From positions 39,095 through 103,094 of the forward strand of contig JAFGVK010000061.1 of assembly GCA_016938035.1 (NCBI GenBank): a stretch of DNA of 64,000 nt, read 5' to 3'. Source of the stretch: Deltaproteobacteria bacterium (GTDB lineage: Bacteria > Myxococcota_A > UBA796 > GCA-2862545). The notes under the pieces were generated by a model, which saw only the letters and a list, made by a program, of their open reading frames with translations, made no database searches and was not told the origin of the DNA. The translations under genes and the position numbers were made by a program. Positions 8,490 to 17,438 of this stretch are shown here, one piece after another. The number at the start of each line of letters is the position of its first letter. Within the stretch, counting starts at the first letter, position 1.

Positions 8490-11400
8490 ATGGGCGGCCT
8501 CCCCATTGTCGCTGGACGGTACGCCGTGGTCGGCGAGATCTACCGCGATCTGTCGTGCACCCTGTACGAGGCGGAGGACACGGTCGCCGGGCAGCGGGTC
8601 GGCCTGCGCAGGGTGCACAGCGAGGCGGCGTCCGACACCCTGGTGGTCAAGCAGGCCTACCGGAAGCTCGCCGAGGTGGTCCACCCCAACCTGGTGCGGA
8701 CCAGGGAGCTGATCGAGGATGAGGGGCGCTGGTTCTGCGTGCAGGAGCACGTCCCGGGGCTGTCCTGGGACCGGTGGGTGGCCAAGCGGTTGGCAGAGGA
8801 CCCGCAGGACCTGGACTGGCTGCGCGAGGCCGCGCGGCAGATCCTGCGCGCCCTGCGGGCGCTCCACGACGTGGGCCGAGTCTACGGTGGGCTCAGCGCG
8901 GGGAGCTTGCTGGTCTCTGGGGACAGGGTCGTGCTCACCCACCCGGTCCTGCTCTGCCCAGAGGAGGGCCTGCAGGCCCTCCAGCGCGAGGAGATCCGGG
9001 CGGTGGGGGGCCTGATCCGGACGGCCATGGAGCGATCCGCGAGGGCGGACGCAGAGGACCTGGAGCGCCTCTGTCGGCTGTGCCAGACGCCGGAGGAGGG
9101 CGCGGTCTCGGCGGCGCAGGCCCTGCTACAGCTCCAGTACGCCACCGCGCCGACCAGGCCCAGCGCCATGTTTCAAGGGCGGCAGCGTGAGCTGGACGCG
9201 CTGCGCGCTGCCTGGCAGACCGCGCGGGCTGGCCGCGCGGTGGGCCTGTTCGTGCACGGGGCCCCTGGGATAGGCCGCAGCGCGCTGATCGAGCAGTTCA
9301 TTGGCGAGATCGCGGGCGAAGACGTGTTCGTGCTCCGCGGGCGCAGCTACCCCCGAGAGTCGGTGCCCTTCAAGGCCATCGACGCCCTGGTCGATGACGT
9401 CGCGCGCTGGCTGCGCGCCCTGTCGCCCCAGGACCGCAGGGAGCTGCTCCCCCAGACCTGGGGAGAGTACCTCCCGCTCCTGTTCCCGGTGCTGGGCACG
9501 GTGGCCTCGCAGGCCGCCGCGCCGCTTGTCTCCGACGACTTCCGTCCCGACGTGCTGCGACAGCGCGCCACCTCCTCGGCGATCGAGTTCTTTCACCGGG
9601 TCAGCACCAGGGGACCGCTGGTCTTCGTCCTCGACGACGTCCACTGGGGAGACGCGGACAGCGCCTTGCTGGTCAGCGCCCTCATCCAGGGCCTCGCGCG
9701 AGATCCGGTGCTGGTGATCCTGTCCTTCAAGTCAGGGGAGGACGACACTCCGTTCCTTCGGACCCTCCTCTCCGACCCGCGGCTCACGGCGTTGGATATC
9801 CGCACCCTGGCGCTGTCGCCGCTCTCCTCTGAGGACTCGCGGGCCCTGGTGAGGTCCGCCTACCCCGACTGTCGCTACGCGGATCCAGAGCTGCTGGAGC
9901 ACGTGGTGCACGAGGGCAGGGGGCAGCCCTGGCTGACCCACGTGCTGGCCCTGCGCGCCTGCCAGCTGCGCGCCCAGGGCGAGGTTCCGTTGGAGGAGGT
10001 CACCCTGGCGGCGCACTACCGCGCCGAGATCCGCACCCTCCCAGAGCCTGTCATGGTGTTTCTGGAGGCCCTCTGCCTCGCCGGGCAGCCCATGCCCGCC
10101 GATCTGCTGGCGCGCGCTGCTGGGGTTCCGGAGCACCTGTCCGTGGCGCTGTCGCTGCTGGAGCGACATGAGCTGGTGCAGGTGCGGCGCGACCATGACA
10201 GCGAGGTGGTGTTTCCCACCCAGGCGCTGCTGGCGGAGCTGGTGGTGGAGGGCGTCACCCCTGCGCGGGAGCGGGAGCTCCACAGCGCGCTCGCGCTGGA
10301 GATGACCGGCGCGGGCTGGGACGAGGGGACCATCTCGGGCCACTGGCTCGCCGCTGGGGATCAGGAGAAGGCGGCCCTGCTGGCTGTCCACGGCGCACAG
10401 CGCGCAGATCAGGCCCTGGCCTTCGGGGAGGCGGCGCGCCTCTACCAGCTCGCGATCGACCTGGGCACCTGGAACGCCACTGAGCGCGCCCGGCTCGGCA
10501 CGCTGATGGGCAACGCCTACCTCTCGGCGAGGCGCCCAGTGGACGCGGCGAGGTGCTGGATCGCCGCGGCCGAGGGGGCACCAACCGGGGTGCAGTTCGA
10601 CCTGCAGCGGCAGGCCGCGGCGCAGTTCATGTTCTCCGGTCATGTGGAGGAGGGGCTCCAGATCGCCGACTCGGTCCTGGAGCGGCTGGGGGTCCAGGCG
10701 CTCCCGTCCCCGCACATGGCCACCCTCGCCCTCTGGTGGGAGCTGGCGGTGCTGGCGTGGGTCAGCAGGGCGCCGAGGTGGCTGGTCCCCCGGCGGGACG
10801 ACGTGGCCAAGGCGCTGATGATGGAGGTCTACGCCTTCCTGGTCGAGCCGGCGCTGCTGCTCAACCCGCTCTACGGGATGCTCTACCACGTCAGGCACCT
10901 GCGCCTGTCGATCACCGGTGGGGACCGCTGGGCGCAAGTGCAGGCCTACGCCCGCGACGCGACGCTGGCGGCGACCGCTGGGCGGCCAGCGCGGGCCCGG
11001 GCTGCCCTGGCGAAGATGGATCGGCTGGCCGCCAAGGAGCAGGAGCAGGAGCTGCAGGGGATCGTCGCGCTGGGGCACGGCACCACCACCTACCTGCTGG
11101 GCCACCCCAACGAGGCAGAGGAATTCCTCAAGGACGCCTACAACAAGCTGTACCGGCTCCCCCACGTCTCGATCGAGACCGGAACGGCCCAGATGTTCTA
11201 CCTCCGCACCCTGGTGCTGCGCGGCGATCTGAACCTCGCGCGGAGGCTGCGCGACCAGTGGCTCGACGAGGCGCTGGACCAGCAGAACCGCCTCTTCGCC
11301 TCGATGCTGCGCGCGGACATGAACGTCCTGCTGCACCTCGCCGACGAGCGCCCCGATCTTGGACACAGGGACGTCGCCCTGTCCCTTCAGGGCTGGCCCA

Positions 11401-11933
11401 AGGAGCCGTGGAACTACGTTCACCAGTTCAGCCAGACCGCGGAGGTGATGGTGCTCCTCTACGAGGGGCGCCCGGAGGACGCGCTGGAGCTGCTCGCGCA
11501 GCACGTCAGCTTCAGCTGTCAGCGGGTGGTGGTGCGGAACACGGTGGTCGAGACCCGCCAGCACTACTACCGGGCCAGGGTGGTGCAGCTCTCGGGGGCC
11601 TCGGCACAGGAGGTGGTGAGGTCGCTGCGGGTGCTGCGCAGCAGCGACATGGCCATGGCCAGGGCCTTCGCCGAGGTGGTCGAGGCAGAGGCGGCGGCCC
11701 TGGTCGGTGACCGTCGGGGGAGGGAGCGCGGGCTGCGGGCGGCGCTGGAGGTGTTCGAGTCGCTCCACATGCTCCTGTGGGCCGCCTCCCTGCAGATCTT
11801 CATCGGGCTCCACACCCAGGAGGACGACGGCCCACAGCTGCTCGCTGCCGGAAGGTCCCGCTTCGCCAACCAGTCCGTGCAGCGCCCAGAGCGCTACGCC
11901 GCGGCGCTGGGCCTGCCGACCTGGAGGGAGTGA
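8490..11933 (+). CDS. PknK-like protein: degenerate kinase + AAA ATPase + TPR-like repeats
   Basis: A 1147-residue cytoplasmic protein. Residues 10-215 resemble a Hanks-type kinase, but the ATP-binding Lys is not found (VGLRRV), the HRD loop reads YGGLSAGSLLV and no DFG remains, so this is probably a pseudokinase. Residues 228-520 form an AAA_16-type STAND ATPase. The Walker A is GAPGIGRSAL with Arg263 where Lys is expected, while the Walker B is intact (LVFVLDDVHWGD, Asp382-Asp383). The rest is helical, Ala/Leu/Arg-rich repeat sequence of TPR type. In myxobacteria, PknK-like proteins of this order act as signalling hubs. The defects suggest a scaffold or sensor rather than an enzyme. The gene follows the lipoprotein by 2 nt. 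Confidence 0.82.
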   Translation: MGGLPIVAGRYAVVGEIYRDLSCTLYEAEDTVAGQRVGLRRVHSEAASDTLVVKQAYRKLAEVVHPNLVRTRELIEDEGRWFCVQEHVPGLSWDRWVAKRLAEDPQDLDWLREAARQILRALRALHDVGRVYGGLSAGSLLVSGDRVVLTHPVLLCPEEGLQALQREEIRAVGGLIRTAMERSARADAEDLERLCRLCQTPEEGAVSAAQALLQLQYATAPTRPSAMFQGRQRELDALRAAWQTARAGRAVGLFVHGAPGIGRSALIEQFIGEIAGEDVFVLRGRSYPRESVPFKAIDALVDDVARWLRALSPQDRRELLPQTWGEYLPLLFPVLGTVASQAAAPLVSDDFRPDVLRQRATSSAIEFFHRVSTRGPLVFVLDDVHWGDADSALLVSALIQGLARDPVLVILSFKSGEDDTPFLRTLLSDPRLTALDIRTLALSPLSSEDSRALVRSAYPDCRYADPELLEHVVHEGRGQPWLTHVLALRACQLRAQGEVPLEEVTLAAHYRAEIRTLPEPVMVFLEALCLAGQPMPADLLARAAGVPEHLSVALSLLERHELVQVRRDHDSEVVFPTQALLAELVVEGVTPARERELHSALALEMTGAGWDEGTISGHWLAAGDQEKAALLAVHGAQRADQALAFGEAARLYQLAIDLGTWNATERARLGTLMGNAYLSARRPVDAARCWIAAAEGAPTGVQFDLQRQAAAQFMFSGHVEEGLQIADSVLERLGVQALPSPHMATLALWWELAVLAWVSRAPRWLVPRRDDVAKALMMEVYAFLVEPALLLNPLYGMLYHVRHLRLSITGGDRWAQVQAYARDATLAATAGRPARARAALAKMDRLAAKEQEQELQGIVALGHGTTTYLLGHPNEAEEFLKDAYNKLYRLPHVSIETGTAQMFYLRTLVLRGDLNLARRLRDQWLDEALDQQNRLFASMLRADMNVLLHLADERPDLGHRDVALSLQGWPKEPWNYVHQFSQTAEVMVLLYEGRPEDALELLAQHVSFSCQRVVVRNTVVETRQHYYRARVVQLSGASAQEVVRSLRVLRSSDMAMARAFAEVVEAEAAALVGDRRGRERGLRAALEVFESLHMLLWAASLQIFIGLHTQEDDGPQLLAAGRSRFANQSVQRPERYAAALGLPTWRE

Positions 11934-11944
11934 GCGGCACCGTT

Positions 11945-12140
11945 TCGCTGGCCTCTCGACGCGTGTCTTTGTTCCTACGCTAGTCGCGCACAGAAGTGCG
12001 CTTGCTCCCGAGGGAACGGCGGCCACACGCCGACAGGCCTCGCGACGCGGCGCCCGGTGGCAGACTGGAGGCTGCGAAGAGCAACTTCATGGGGTTGTTC
12101 CTATGGAAGGGTGGAGCGCCTCTCGTGAGACGGTCTGGCC
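11945..12140 (+). repeat. Dispersed intergenic repeat family A, copy A1
   Basis: Fills most of the 306-bp gap before the next gene. It shares long blocks with 19756-19942, with 61896-62088 (opposite strand) and, at its right part, with 56840-56919. It folds as nested stems: GGCCT 11950 with AGGCC 12035, GTTCC 11971 with GGAAC 12013, and an inner perfect hairpin GCGCAC-AGAA-GTGCGC at 11986-12001. It ends in a GTGAGACGGTC block. Differences from copy A3 fall in all three codon positions of the shared frame, so it is probably not coding. Confidence 0.75.
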
Positions 12141-12239
12141 GAGTGAGCGGGGCCGCAGGTGCTGTCTCGCCGGGGACCTGGGAGGCAGCGCGCGCTCACG
12201 CGCCACTCCGGCGGCCGCCCTGGTCCCCTCATCTCGCCG

Positions 12240-12833
12240 TCACCGCCCGACCACCCGCCACGGCGGCCCCGCGATCCAGTAGATCCCGGTGTTCTCGAGC
12301 CTGTGCTCGCGCCAGGCGCGGGGGGGCTCCCCCAGCAGCGCGGCGACCAGGGTCGCCAGCACAAGCTGGTGGGACACCAGCGCGACGACCCCCCCGTCGG
12401 GGAGCGCGGCGGGCAACCGGTCCAGCTCCTCTCGCACCCTGCCCAGGCCAAGAGACAGGGGTTCGCCGCCGGGGATGTCCCACGCTGACGGGTCCTCGCT
12501 CCAGGCGCGCAGCTGGGGGCCCCACCTGCTGGCTGCCTCCGCCGGACCCAGGCCCTCCAGCACCCCCTGGCTCAGCTCCGCGAGGGCAGGGCGCACCTCT
12601 GGGTTGGGATCCAGGGCGCGGGCGGTCTCCAGGGCGCGGCTCAGGGGTGAGCTGAGCACAAGGTCAAAGCGCCCCCCAAACCGTCGCCCCAGCAGCGCCG
12701 CCTGCTCCTGGCCCACCGCGTCGAGGGGGATGTCGGTGCGCCCTAGGAAGCGGCGCTCGTGGTTCCACGCGGTGCGTCCGTGGCGGATCAGCGCCACGAC
12801 CAGGGGGTCATCGGTGACGGGGATGATGCTCAT
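12240..12833 (-). CDS. Histidine phosphatase / phosphoglycerate mutase-like protein
   Basis: A 197-residue cytosolic protein of the histidine phosphatase superfamily. The RHG motif with the phosphorylated His18 is seen in VALIRHGRTAWN, followed by SSPLSRALETA (substrate Arg) and later VALVSHQLVLATL, which carries the second catalytic His. The overall pattern fits the small phosphatases of the CobC/GpmB/PhoE group more than glycolytic phosphoglycerate mutase. Substrate unknown. ATG at 12833 gives the standard family start; no strong ribosome site is visible before it. It is divergent from the next gene with a 66-bp spacer. Confidence 0.88.
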   Translation of the reverse strand: MSIIPVTDDPLVVALIRHGRTAWNHERRFLGRTDIPLDAVGQEQAALLGRRFGGRFDLVLSSPLSRALETARALDPNPEVRPALAELSQGVLEGLGPAEAASRWGPQLRAWSEDPSAWDIPGGEPLSLGLGRVREELDRLPAALPDGGVVALVSHQLVLATLVAALLGEPPRAWREHRLENTGIYWIAGPPWRVVGR

Positions 12834-12870
12834 GACATGGAATCTACCGCGTCCTCGCGTCACGGCAGGG

Positions 12871-12876
12871 TAAAAT
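12871..12876 (+). promoter_or_regulatory. -10-like hexamer TAAAAT
   Basis: TAAAAT in GC-rich sequence 23 nt upstream of the ATG at 12900, with CCGGAG as ribosome site in between. One of the recurring -10-like hexamers of this window. Confidence 0.35.
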
Positions 12877-12899
12877 GCCGTCCTCTCCCCGGAGCCCCT

Positions 12900-13973
12900 A
12901 TGTCTCACCAAGCCTTCCCCGAGGATCCGCTCGATCTGGTCGAGCCCCAGGGCCTGGTCCCCCCCAGCGGCGGCCGCGCCCCCGAGGCCGCGCCGTATCC
13001 TCCGGCGGCGCGCCCCGCGGCACCTCGCCTCTCCACCGCCAGCGCCAGGGCGCTGGCCCTGGCGAGCCTGGGGCGGGGCCACGACGAGGTCGCGGCGGCC
13101 GCGGCGGCAGAGTCCGCGCCAGCGGGAGGCTCCCCCGAGGGGGTCGGGCGCGACGCGAGCGCCCCCGCCGAGACCCCGACGGCGCCGGTCGACCAGGAGA
13201 CCACGGCCTCTGAGGCACCGCCCAGCGCCCCCTTCGACTCCACCCCCTCGCGCGAGACCGCTCCTCCTCATGCGCTCACCAGCGATCTGCCCGCGCCGGA
13301 GGCCCAGCGGGTGATCCAGGTCACCGACCAGGGCGCCGTCTCCACGGGCAGGCCGCCCACGCCCGAGTTCCAGCGGGTGATCCAGGTCTCCGCGCAGCCC
13401 GAGGTGGAGGGCGGGGCCCCCGCGCCAGGGGCCCCGCCCCCCGCACCGCAGCACTCAGAGAGCGATCAGGGCAGGGGGAGCGCCAGGCGCCGCCAGCACA
13501 CCGTGCTCATCCCCGGCACCTCCGAGAAGGCGCCGGCGAGGATCTCCCTGCCGCAGCAGGAGGCGCGCGCCGGCCTTGCCGCCAGGGCACAGCGCCCCCG
13601 CACCGCCGCCGAGGTGATCGCCGAGCACTCCGCCCCCAAGCGGGTGGAGGTGACCGACGCCAAGGTCGCAGGGGCCCTGGCGTCGCTCCTGCCAGAGGCC
13701 GAGCTGGAGAGCTGGACCACCGTGCGGAGGGTCCCAGTGTTCCAGGCCCTGTGGCGGGCGCACAGGTCCGCGGCGCTCTCCAAGGGCGACCTGCTCCTCT
13801 ATGTGAACGCCGCCACCCTGCTCGACGCGGTGCCACTCGCTGAGCGGGGCGGGCTGGTGAGCGCGGTGGTCACCCTGGGGATCGCCACCTGGGCGGTCTT
13901 CCTCGACCTAGAGCGGGGCAGGGTGCTGGCCGCCTCACGCGAGGTGGATCGGTTCATCGCAGGGGTGAGCTGA
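12900..13973 (+). CDS. Proline/alanine-rich protein of unknown function with conserved C-terminal domain
   Basis: A 357-residue protein. Residues 1 to about 230 are low-complexity, rich in Pro, Ala, Glu and Ser, and probably disordered. Within this part the motif QRVIQV occurs twice (in EAQRVIQVTDQ and EFQRVIQVSAQ), which may be short docking sites. From about residue 230 the composition becomes that of a folded domain, including VFQALWRAHRSAALSKGDLLLYVNAATLLDAV and an alpha/beta tail. No signal peptide or membrane span. The layout recalls scaffold or polarity adaptors, but I recognise no family. The start follows CCGGAG and a TAAAAT promoter-like box. Confidence 0.65.
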   Translation: MSHQAFPEDPLDLVEPQGLVPPSGGRAPEAAPYPPAARPAAPRLSTASARALALASLGRGHDEVAAAAAAESAPAGGSPEGVGRDASAPAETPTAPVDQETTASEAPPSAPFDSTPSRETAPPHALTSDLPAPEAQRVIQVTDQGAVSTGRPPTPEFQRVIQVSAQPEVEGGAPAPGAPPPAPQHSESDQGRGSARRRQHTVLIPGTSEKAPARISLPQQEARAGLAARAQRPRTAAEVIAEHSAPKRVEVTDAKVAGALASLLPEAELESWTTVRRVPVFQALWRAHRSAALSKGDLLLYVNAATLLDAVPLAERGGLVSAVVTLGIATWAVFLDLERGRVLAASREVDRFIAGVS

Positions 13974-14048
13974 GCGGCGCCTGCTCCTGTGCCCCCCCGC
14001 AGGGGCGCGCCGGTCAGGGACCCTCGCGTCCCTCGGTCAGGAGATCCC

Positions 14049-14293
14049 GCCCATGCGTCCGGCCCCTGCTTGCGATAGCCAGTCGATTCGACTGGAGGAT
14101 CCGTCGCTATGGACGACATCGCGGCAATCGTGACCGATCGGCTCGGGCTCAGCAGGCCCTTGCAGCTCCCGCCGCGGCCGTGGAGCGTCGCGGCCGGGTG
14201 CCAACACGAACGAACCGGACTTATCGACGCGCGCCTCGCTCTCAGCGCCGGGCGCTGGGTCACGGCGAGCCTCGGACAAGCGGGTGGTTCCAC
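14049..14293 (+). repeat. Dispersed intergenic repeat family B, copy B1
   Basis: Shares about 245 bp of clearly similar sequence with 41604-41847, same orientation. It includes the 17-bp palindrome CCAGTCGATTCGACTGG at 14079-14095 and a second short hairpin CAGCGCC-G-GGCGCTG near 14242. The unit ends at GGGTGGTTCC in both copies. Short open frames are conserved on both strands at once, as expected from DNA-level similarity, so I do not call a gene. It lies in the 411-bp gap between convergent genes, where nothing else was found. Confidence 0.75.
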
Positions 14294-14384
14294 GACGCTG
14301 CGCGCGGGGACCGGACCTCCTGTCGGTGGCTGACCGCCCTCCGGGCCTGTGCGCTGGCGCGCAACCGACGCGGCCACAGGTGGG

Positions 14385-14990
14385 TCACGCCCTCTTCGTG
14401 AGCCTCGGGATGAGCATCGGCACCTCGCGTCGGTAGGCGTCCCACTCCCCGCCCAGCTCCTCGGCGAGCTTCCGCTCCTCCAGCACGGTGCCCACCAGCA
14501 GGTAGGCGGTCAGCCAGAGGTTGACGTAGGCCACCGCGGCGCCGTCGGCGCGGGCCCAGATCAGCAGCAGGGTGCCCAGGTACCACGGGTGCCGCACCAG
14601 CCGGTGGACCCCCTCGCGCGCGAGGGATCCGAGGGTCGCCGAGGTCCGCCCCGAGAGCTGCCTGAGGCCGACGAAGTCCATCAGATCGTAGCCTCTGGCC
14701 CCCGCCGCGAACAGCCACAGCGCGGCCCCAAGCGCCACCAGCTGCGGCACCGCGTAGGGCCCTGGGAACAGGCTGAGGCCCGGATCGCTCAGGAGGTACC
14801 ACGACAGCCCTGCGGACACCGCGAAGCCGAGCCCCGCCACCGCGTTGAACCCCACCCGGTAGAGCGGGCAGAGCGACGGCGCCCTGGCGCGCACCGCGCG
14901 CTTGATCCGGGTGGAGGCGAGGAGCGAGTGCGAGGTGCCCCAGAGGGTCCACGCGAGGCCTACGAGGAGGAGATGGAGCGGCTGGTTCAT
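14385..14990 (-). CDS. Membrane methyltransferase-like protein (ICMT/NnrU-type)
   Basis: A 201-residue protein with about five membrane spans. The C-terminal part carries the pattern of isoprenylcysteine carboxyl methyltransferase-like and NnrU-like families: VRHPWYLGTLLL followed by LEERKLAEELGGEWDAYRR, that is the RHPxY and EE...Y elements that bind S-adenosylmethionine in ICMT-like enzymes. The acceptor could be a lipid or a small protein; bacteria lack classical prenylated CaaX substrates. It is convergent with the repeat B1 region and lies just downstream of the next minus-strand gene's start side, with no coupling. Confidence 0.72.
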   Translation of the reverse strand: MNQPLHLLLVGLAWTLWGTSHSLLASTRIKRAVRARAPSLCPLYRVGFNAVAGLGFAVSAGLSWYLLSDPGLSLFPGPYAVPQLVALGAALWLFAAGARGYDLMDFVGLRQLSGRTSATLGSLAREGVHRLVRHPWYLGTLLLIWARADGAAVAYVNLWLTAYLLVGTVLEERKLAEELGGEWDAYRREVPMLIPRLTKRA

Positions 14991-15028
14991 GGTCCCCTAC
15001 CTTCACACCGCGCCGCGCCCAGCAAGGC

Positions 15029-17197
15029 TCACCAGCCGCTCAGGGACAGCTCCGCGCCCCACACCGCCCCGTCACCGGTGGGGAAGTACCGCGGGGTGAC
15101 CGCGAGGCCGCTGGGGAGCGCCGGGGCGTGCAGCCCCGCCACCAGCTCGCGCCCCTGCAGGGCCCTGCCCGCCGCGGCGCCGCCCGCCGCGCCCGCCGCG
15201 GCTCCCAGGAGAGACGCCGCCAGGATCGGTTTCTGCTCCGCGGTCGCCATGGCCGCCACCAGCGCGCCGGTGGCCCCGCCGACCACTCCGCCCGCGTTGG
15301 CCAGGCCCACCACCATCGGGGCGGCGCCCACCCTGGGGGACATCAGCAGCGCGCCACCGAGCAGGCCCACGTCGGACACCACCAGGGCGCTGCCGACCAC
15401 CTGCTCCCCGCTCCCGTCGGCGAGGATCCCGCCCACGCTCCCAAGGTACGCCCCCCACAGCCCCAGCGACGCGGCGGACAGGGAGTGGCTGAACTGGATG
15501 TCCGCCTTAGGGGTGGCCAGGGCGGTAGCGCCCCCCAGCACCACCGGCACCAGCCCTGCGCCAGAGACCTCCTGCGGGTCGTCCGCCTGGAGCACGTAGG
15601 CCCACCCCATCGCCTGCCAGGTGGACCAGCCGGTGACCAGCCCGGTGAGCACGGCGTCGTTGGGCTGGATGTCCCCCTCGGTGCGCCAGGCCGCGTAGCC
15701 CCCCGCCGCCATGGCCCCAGTGCCCAGCGCTAGGCTCATCGCCTGCTGCAGGCTGCCGTCGTCCGGGGCGACCACCACCCCCAGCAGGGCGCCGCCCACC
15801 GCGCCGTAGCCCAGGCCGGTCAGGGCGGACAGGGTGATGTCCCGCGGCATGTCTACCTGTGGCGACAGCCCATAGGCTAGCAGCGCCGCGGCGTTCCCCG
15901 TGGCCCAGGGCAGCGAGCCCTGATCCACGCTCGGCGAGAGCGGCGCCACCGCCCCCGCGTAGAGGCCGTAGCCCGCCGCGAGGGTGATCATCGACCAGTC
16001 GTCCCCGGTGAGGTTGGCGCGCGGGGTGTAGAGGTGCCCGGCGACCGTCCCCAGCGCCATGCCCGCGCCCCACACCGCGGCGCGGGTGTCCCCGTCCACC
16101 CGCTGGTCCTGCGCGACGAAGTTGAAGGTCGAGAGGGCGAAGGACCCGCTCACCACCCCCACACCCAGCCCGACCAGCGCCTCGTCCTCGCTGCCCGCGT
16201 AGCGGCGCGTCGCTGGGATCGACAGGCCGTAGGCCATCGCTCCTCCCAGCAGCCCCCCGGCCCAGGGGGCGCCACCGCCGCCGTACACCGCGCCGCCGAT
16301 GAGGGTGCCCGCGGTCATCCCCGCCAGGCCGGAGGTGGCGATCAGCGCGGCGTCTCCTGCCTCCATCGGATCGGAGAGGCCCAGGTAGTAGCCGCCGGTG
16401 GCCCCTCCCAGGGCGCCGGCCAGCCCTCCTACCACCTGCAGGTCGTTCTGCCCGAAATAGCCGGCAGAGGCGAGGGCGTAGGCGAGGCCTGATCCCCCGG
16501 CGATCATCAGCCAGGGGGTGCCATCGCGGACAACCTGTGCCTCCGCCTCGGCGAGGCGCTCGGGGAAGTGGGCCGCGAGCACCTGGCGCAGGGCGTCGCG
16601 GAGCGGGTCAGAGGTCTGGCGTTGGCCCATCGCGGTGAGGATCGCGCCCGCACCGGTGGAGCGGCGCCCCAGGGACTCCGCCGCCCTGCTGCGCACCCCG
16701 TCGTCGAGGGTGGGGTCGAGCACCCAGCGCTGCAGATCGGGCACCGCCTCGGGGAAGGCGCTCAGGGCCAGCGCCGCCGCACCAGCGACCACCGGCTCCC
16801 TGTGGGTCACCGAGTGCCTCAGCACCCACAGGGCCCTGGGGTCGGCGAGCGCGCCCAGCGCCGTCGCGCCGTCCGTACCCTCCTGGTCCGACAGGAGCGA
16901 CAGCAGCGCCACCAACAGGGCCTCGTCGGCAGGGGCGAGCTGTGCCGCCGCTGGCAGTGCCGCCGCTGGCAGTGCCGCCGCTGGCTGTGCCGCCTCTGGC
17001 TGTGCCGCCTCTGGCTGTGCCGCCTCTGGCTGTGCCGCCTCTGGCTGTGCCGCCTCTGGCTGTGCCGCCTCTGGCAGGTCCGCTGTAGGCGCCTCCGGCA
17101 GCGCTGCGGATGAAGCCGCCGCTGGCGGCACAGGGGCTGAGGGGAGCGGGGAGTCCTGCCCCAGAGCGAGGGGAGCCAGCAACAGGGCGAGCCACAT
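15029..17197 (-). CDS. Exported HEAT-repeat and glycine-rich protein with PEAAQ repeats
   Basis: A 722-residue protein. Residues 1-13 form a signal peptide (MWLALLLAPLALGQ). Residues 35-90 contain nine tandem pentapeptides (six PEAAQ, three PAAAL/Q). Residues 90-215 look like HEAT-type repeats (ALADPRALWVLRHS, ALALSAFPEAVPDL). The remaining 500 residues are glycine- and alanine-rich hydrophobic segments separated by short acidic loops, suggesting many weak membrane helices or a glycine-zipper array. It ends GAELSLSGW. ATG at 17197 is preceded by GGAGG. I recognise no known family for the whole; a periplasmic adaptor plus membrane-associated repeat region is my reading. Confidence 0.7.
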   Translation of the reverse strand: MWLALLLAPLALGQDSPLPSAPVPPAAASSAALPEAPTADLPEAAQPEAAQPEAAQPEAAQPEAAQPEAAQPAAALPAAALPAAAQLAPADEALLVALLSLLSDQEGTDGATALGALADPRALWVLRHSVTHREPVVAGAAALALSAFPEAVPDLQRWVLDPTLDDGVRSRAAESLGRRSTGAGAILTAMGQRQTSDPLRDALRQVLAAHFPERLAEAEAQVVRDGTPWLMIAGGSGLAYALASAGYFGQNDLQVVGGLAGALGGATGGYYLGLSDPMEAGDAALIATSGLAGMTAGTLIGGAVYGGGGAPWAGGLLGGAMAYGLSIPATRRYAGSEDEALVGLGVGVVSGSFALSTFNFVAQDQRVDGDTRAAVWGAGMALGTVAGHLYTPRANLTGDDWSMITLAAGYGLYAGAVAPLSPSVDQGSLPWATGNAAALLAYGLSPQVDMPRDITLSALTGLGYGAVGGALLGVVVAPDDGSLQQAMSLALGTGAMAAGGYAAWRTEGDIQPNDAVLTGLVTGWSTWQAMGWAYVLQADDPQEVSGAGLVPVVLGGATALATPKADIQFSHSLSAASLGLWGAYLGSVGGILADGSGEQVVGSALVVSDVGLLGGALLMSPRVGAAPMVVGLANAGGVVGGATGALVAAMATAEQKPILAASLLGAAAGAAGGAAAGRALQGRELVAGLHAPALPSGLAVTPRYFPTGDGAVWGAELSLSGW
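16941..17075 (-). repeat. Nine 15-bp tandem repeats coding PEAAQ/PAAA(L/Q)
   Basis: Nine consecutive 15-nt units without a gap. On the plus strand the main unit is TGTGCCGCCTCTGGC, six near-identical copies at 16986-17075; the three units at 16941-16985 differ by T/A and CT/CG changes. The length keeps the reading frame, so copy number can change without breaking the gene. Confidence 0.9.
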
Positions 17198-17438
17198 GGG
17201 GCCTCCACGGCGGAGTAGAGCGATGCGGGGGCCTAGCCCGCCGCCGAAGATTCGGCCACGCCATCACGCCACTGGTCTGGCAGCGGTCTCGGCGCCCAGC
17301 CGAGCCCCTGCGGGGAGCGGGTCGGCTCGCCCAGCGCCACGAAGGGGCTCGCTGCTTGCGGCGGCATAGGAGGGGCGGTCCGACGGCCTCTCGGCGGGCC
17401 TGTGGAGGCCTGCGCCGGCGCGTCCGTAGAGGGCCCCG
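17198..17438. other. Intergenic gap, no firm gene
   Basis: 241 bp between two minus-strand genes. A minus-strand frame of about 44 codons (17233-17367, beginning MPPQAASPFVALGEP) has plausible composition but no ribosome site, so I leave it uncalled. Confidence 0.4.

Noticed and set aside
11996..12140. A conserved peptide frame (VRLLPRERxPHAD...) shared by repeat A copies
   Set aside because: Differences between A1 and A3 fall in all codon positions, A2 has a stop inside, and no common start exists. DNA-level repetition explains it.
14109..14333. Short ORF beginning MDDIAAIVTDR in repeat B1
   Set aside because: In B2 the same frame stops after 32 codons, and the opposite strand is just as conserved.
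16941..17075. CRISPR-like array
   Set aside because: The 15-bp units follow each other without spacers and code in frame for a protein. The hexamer array at 24.5 kb fails for the same reason.
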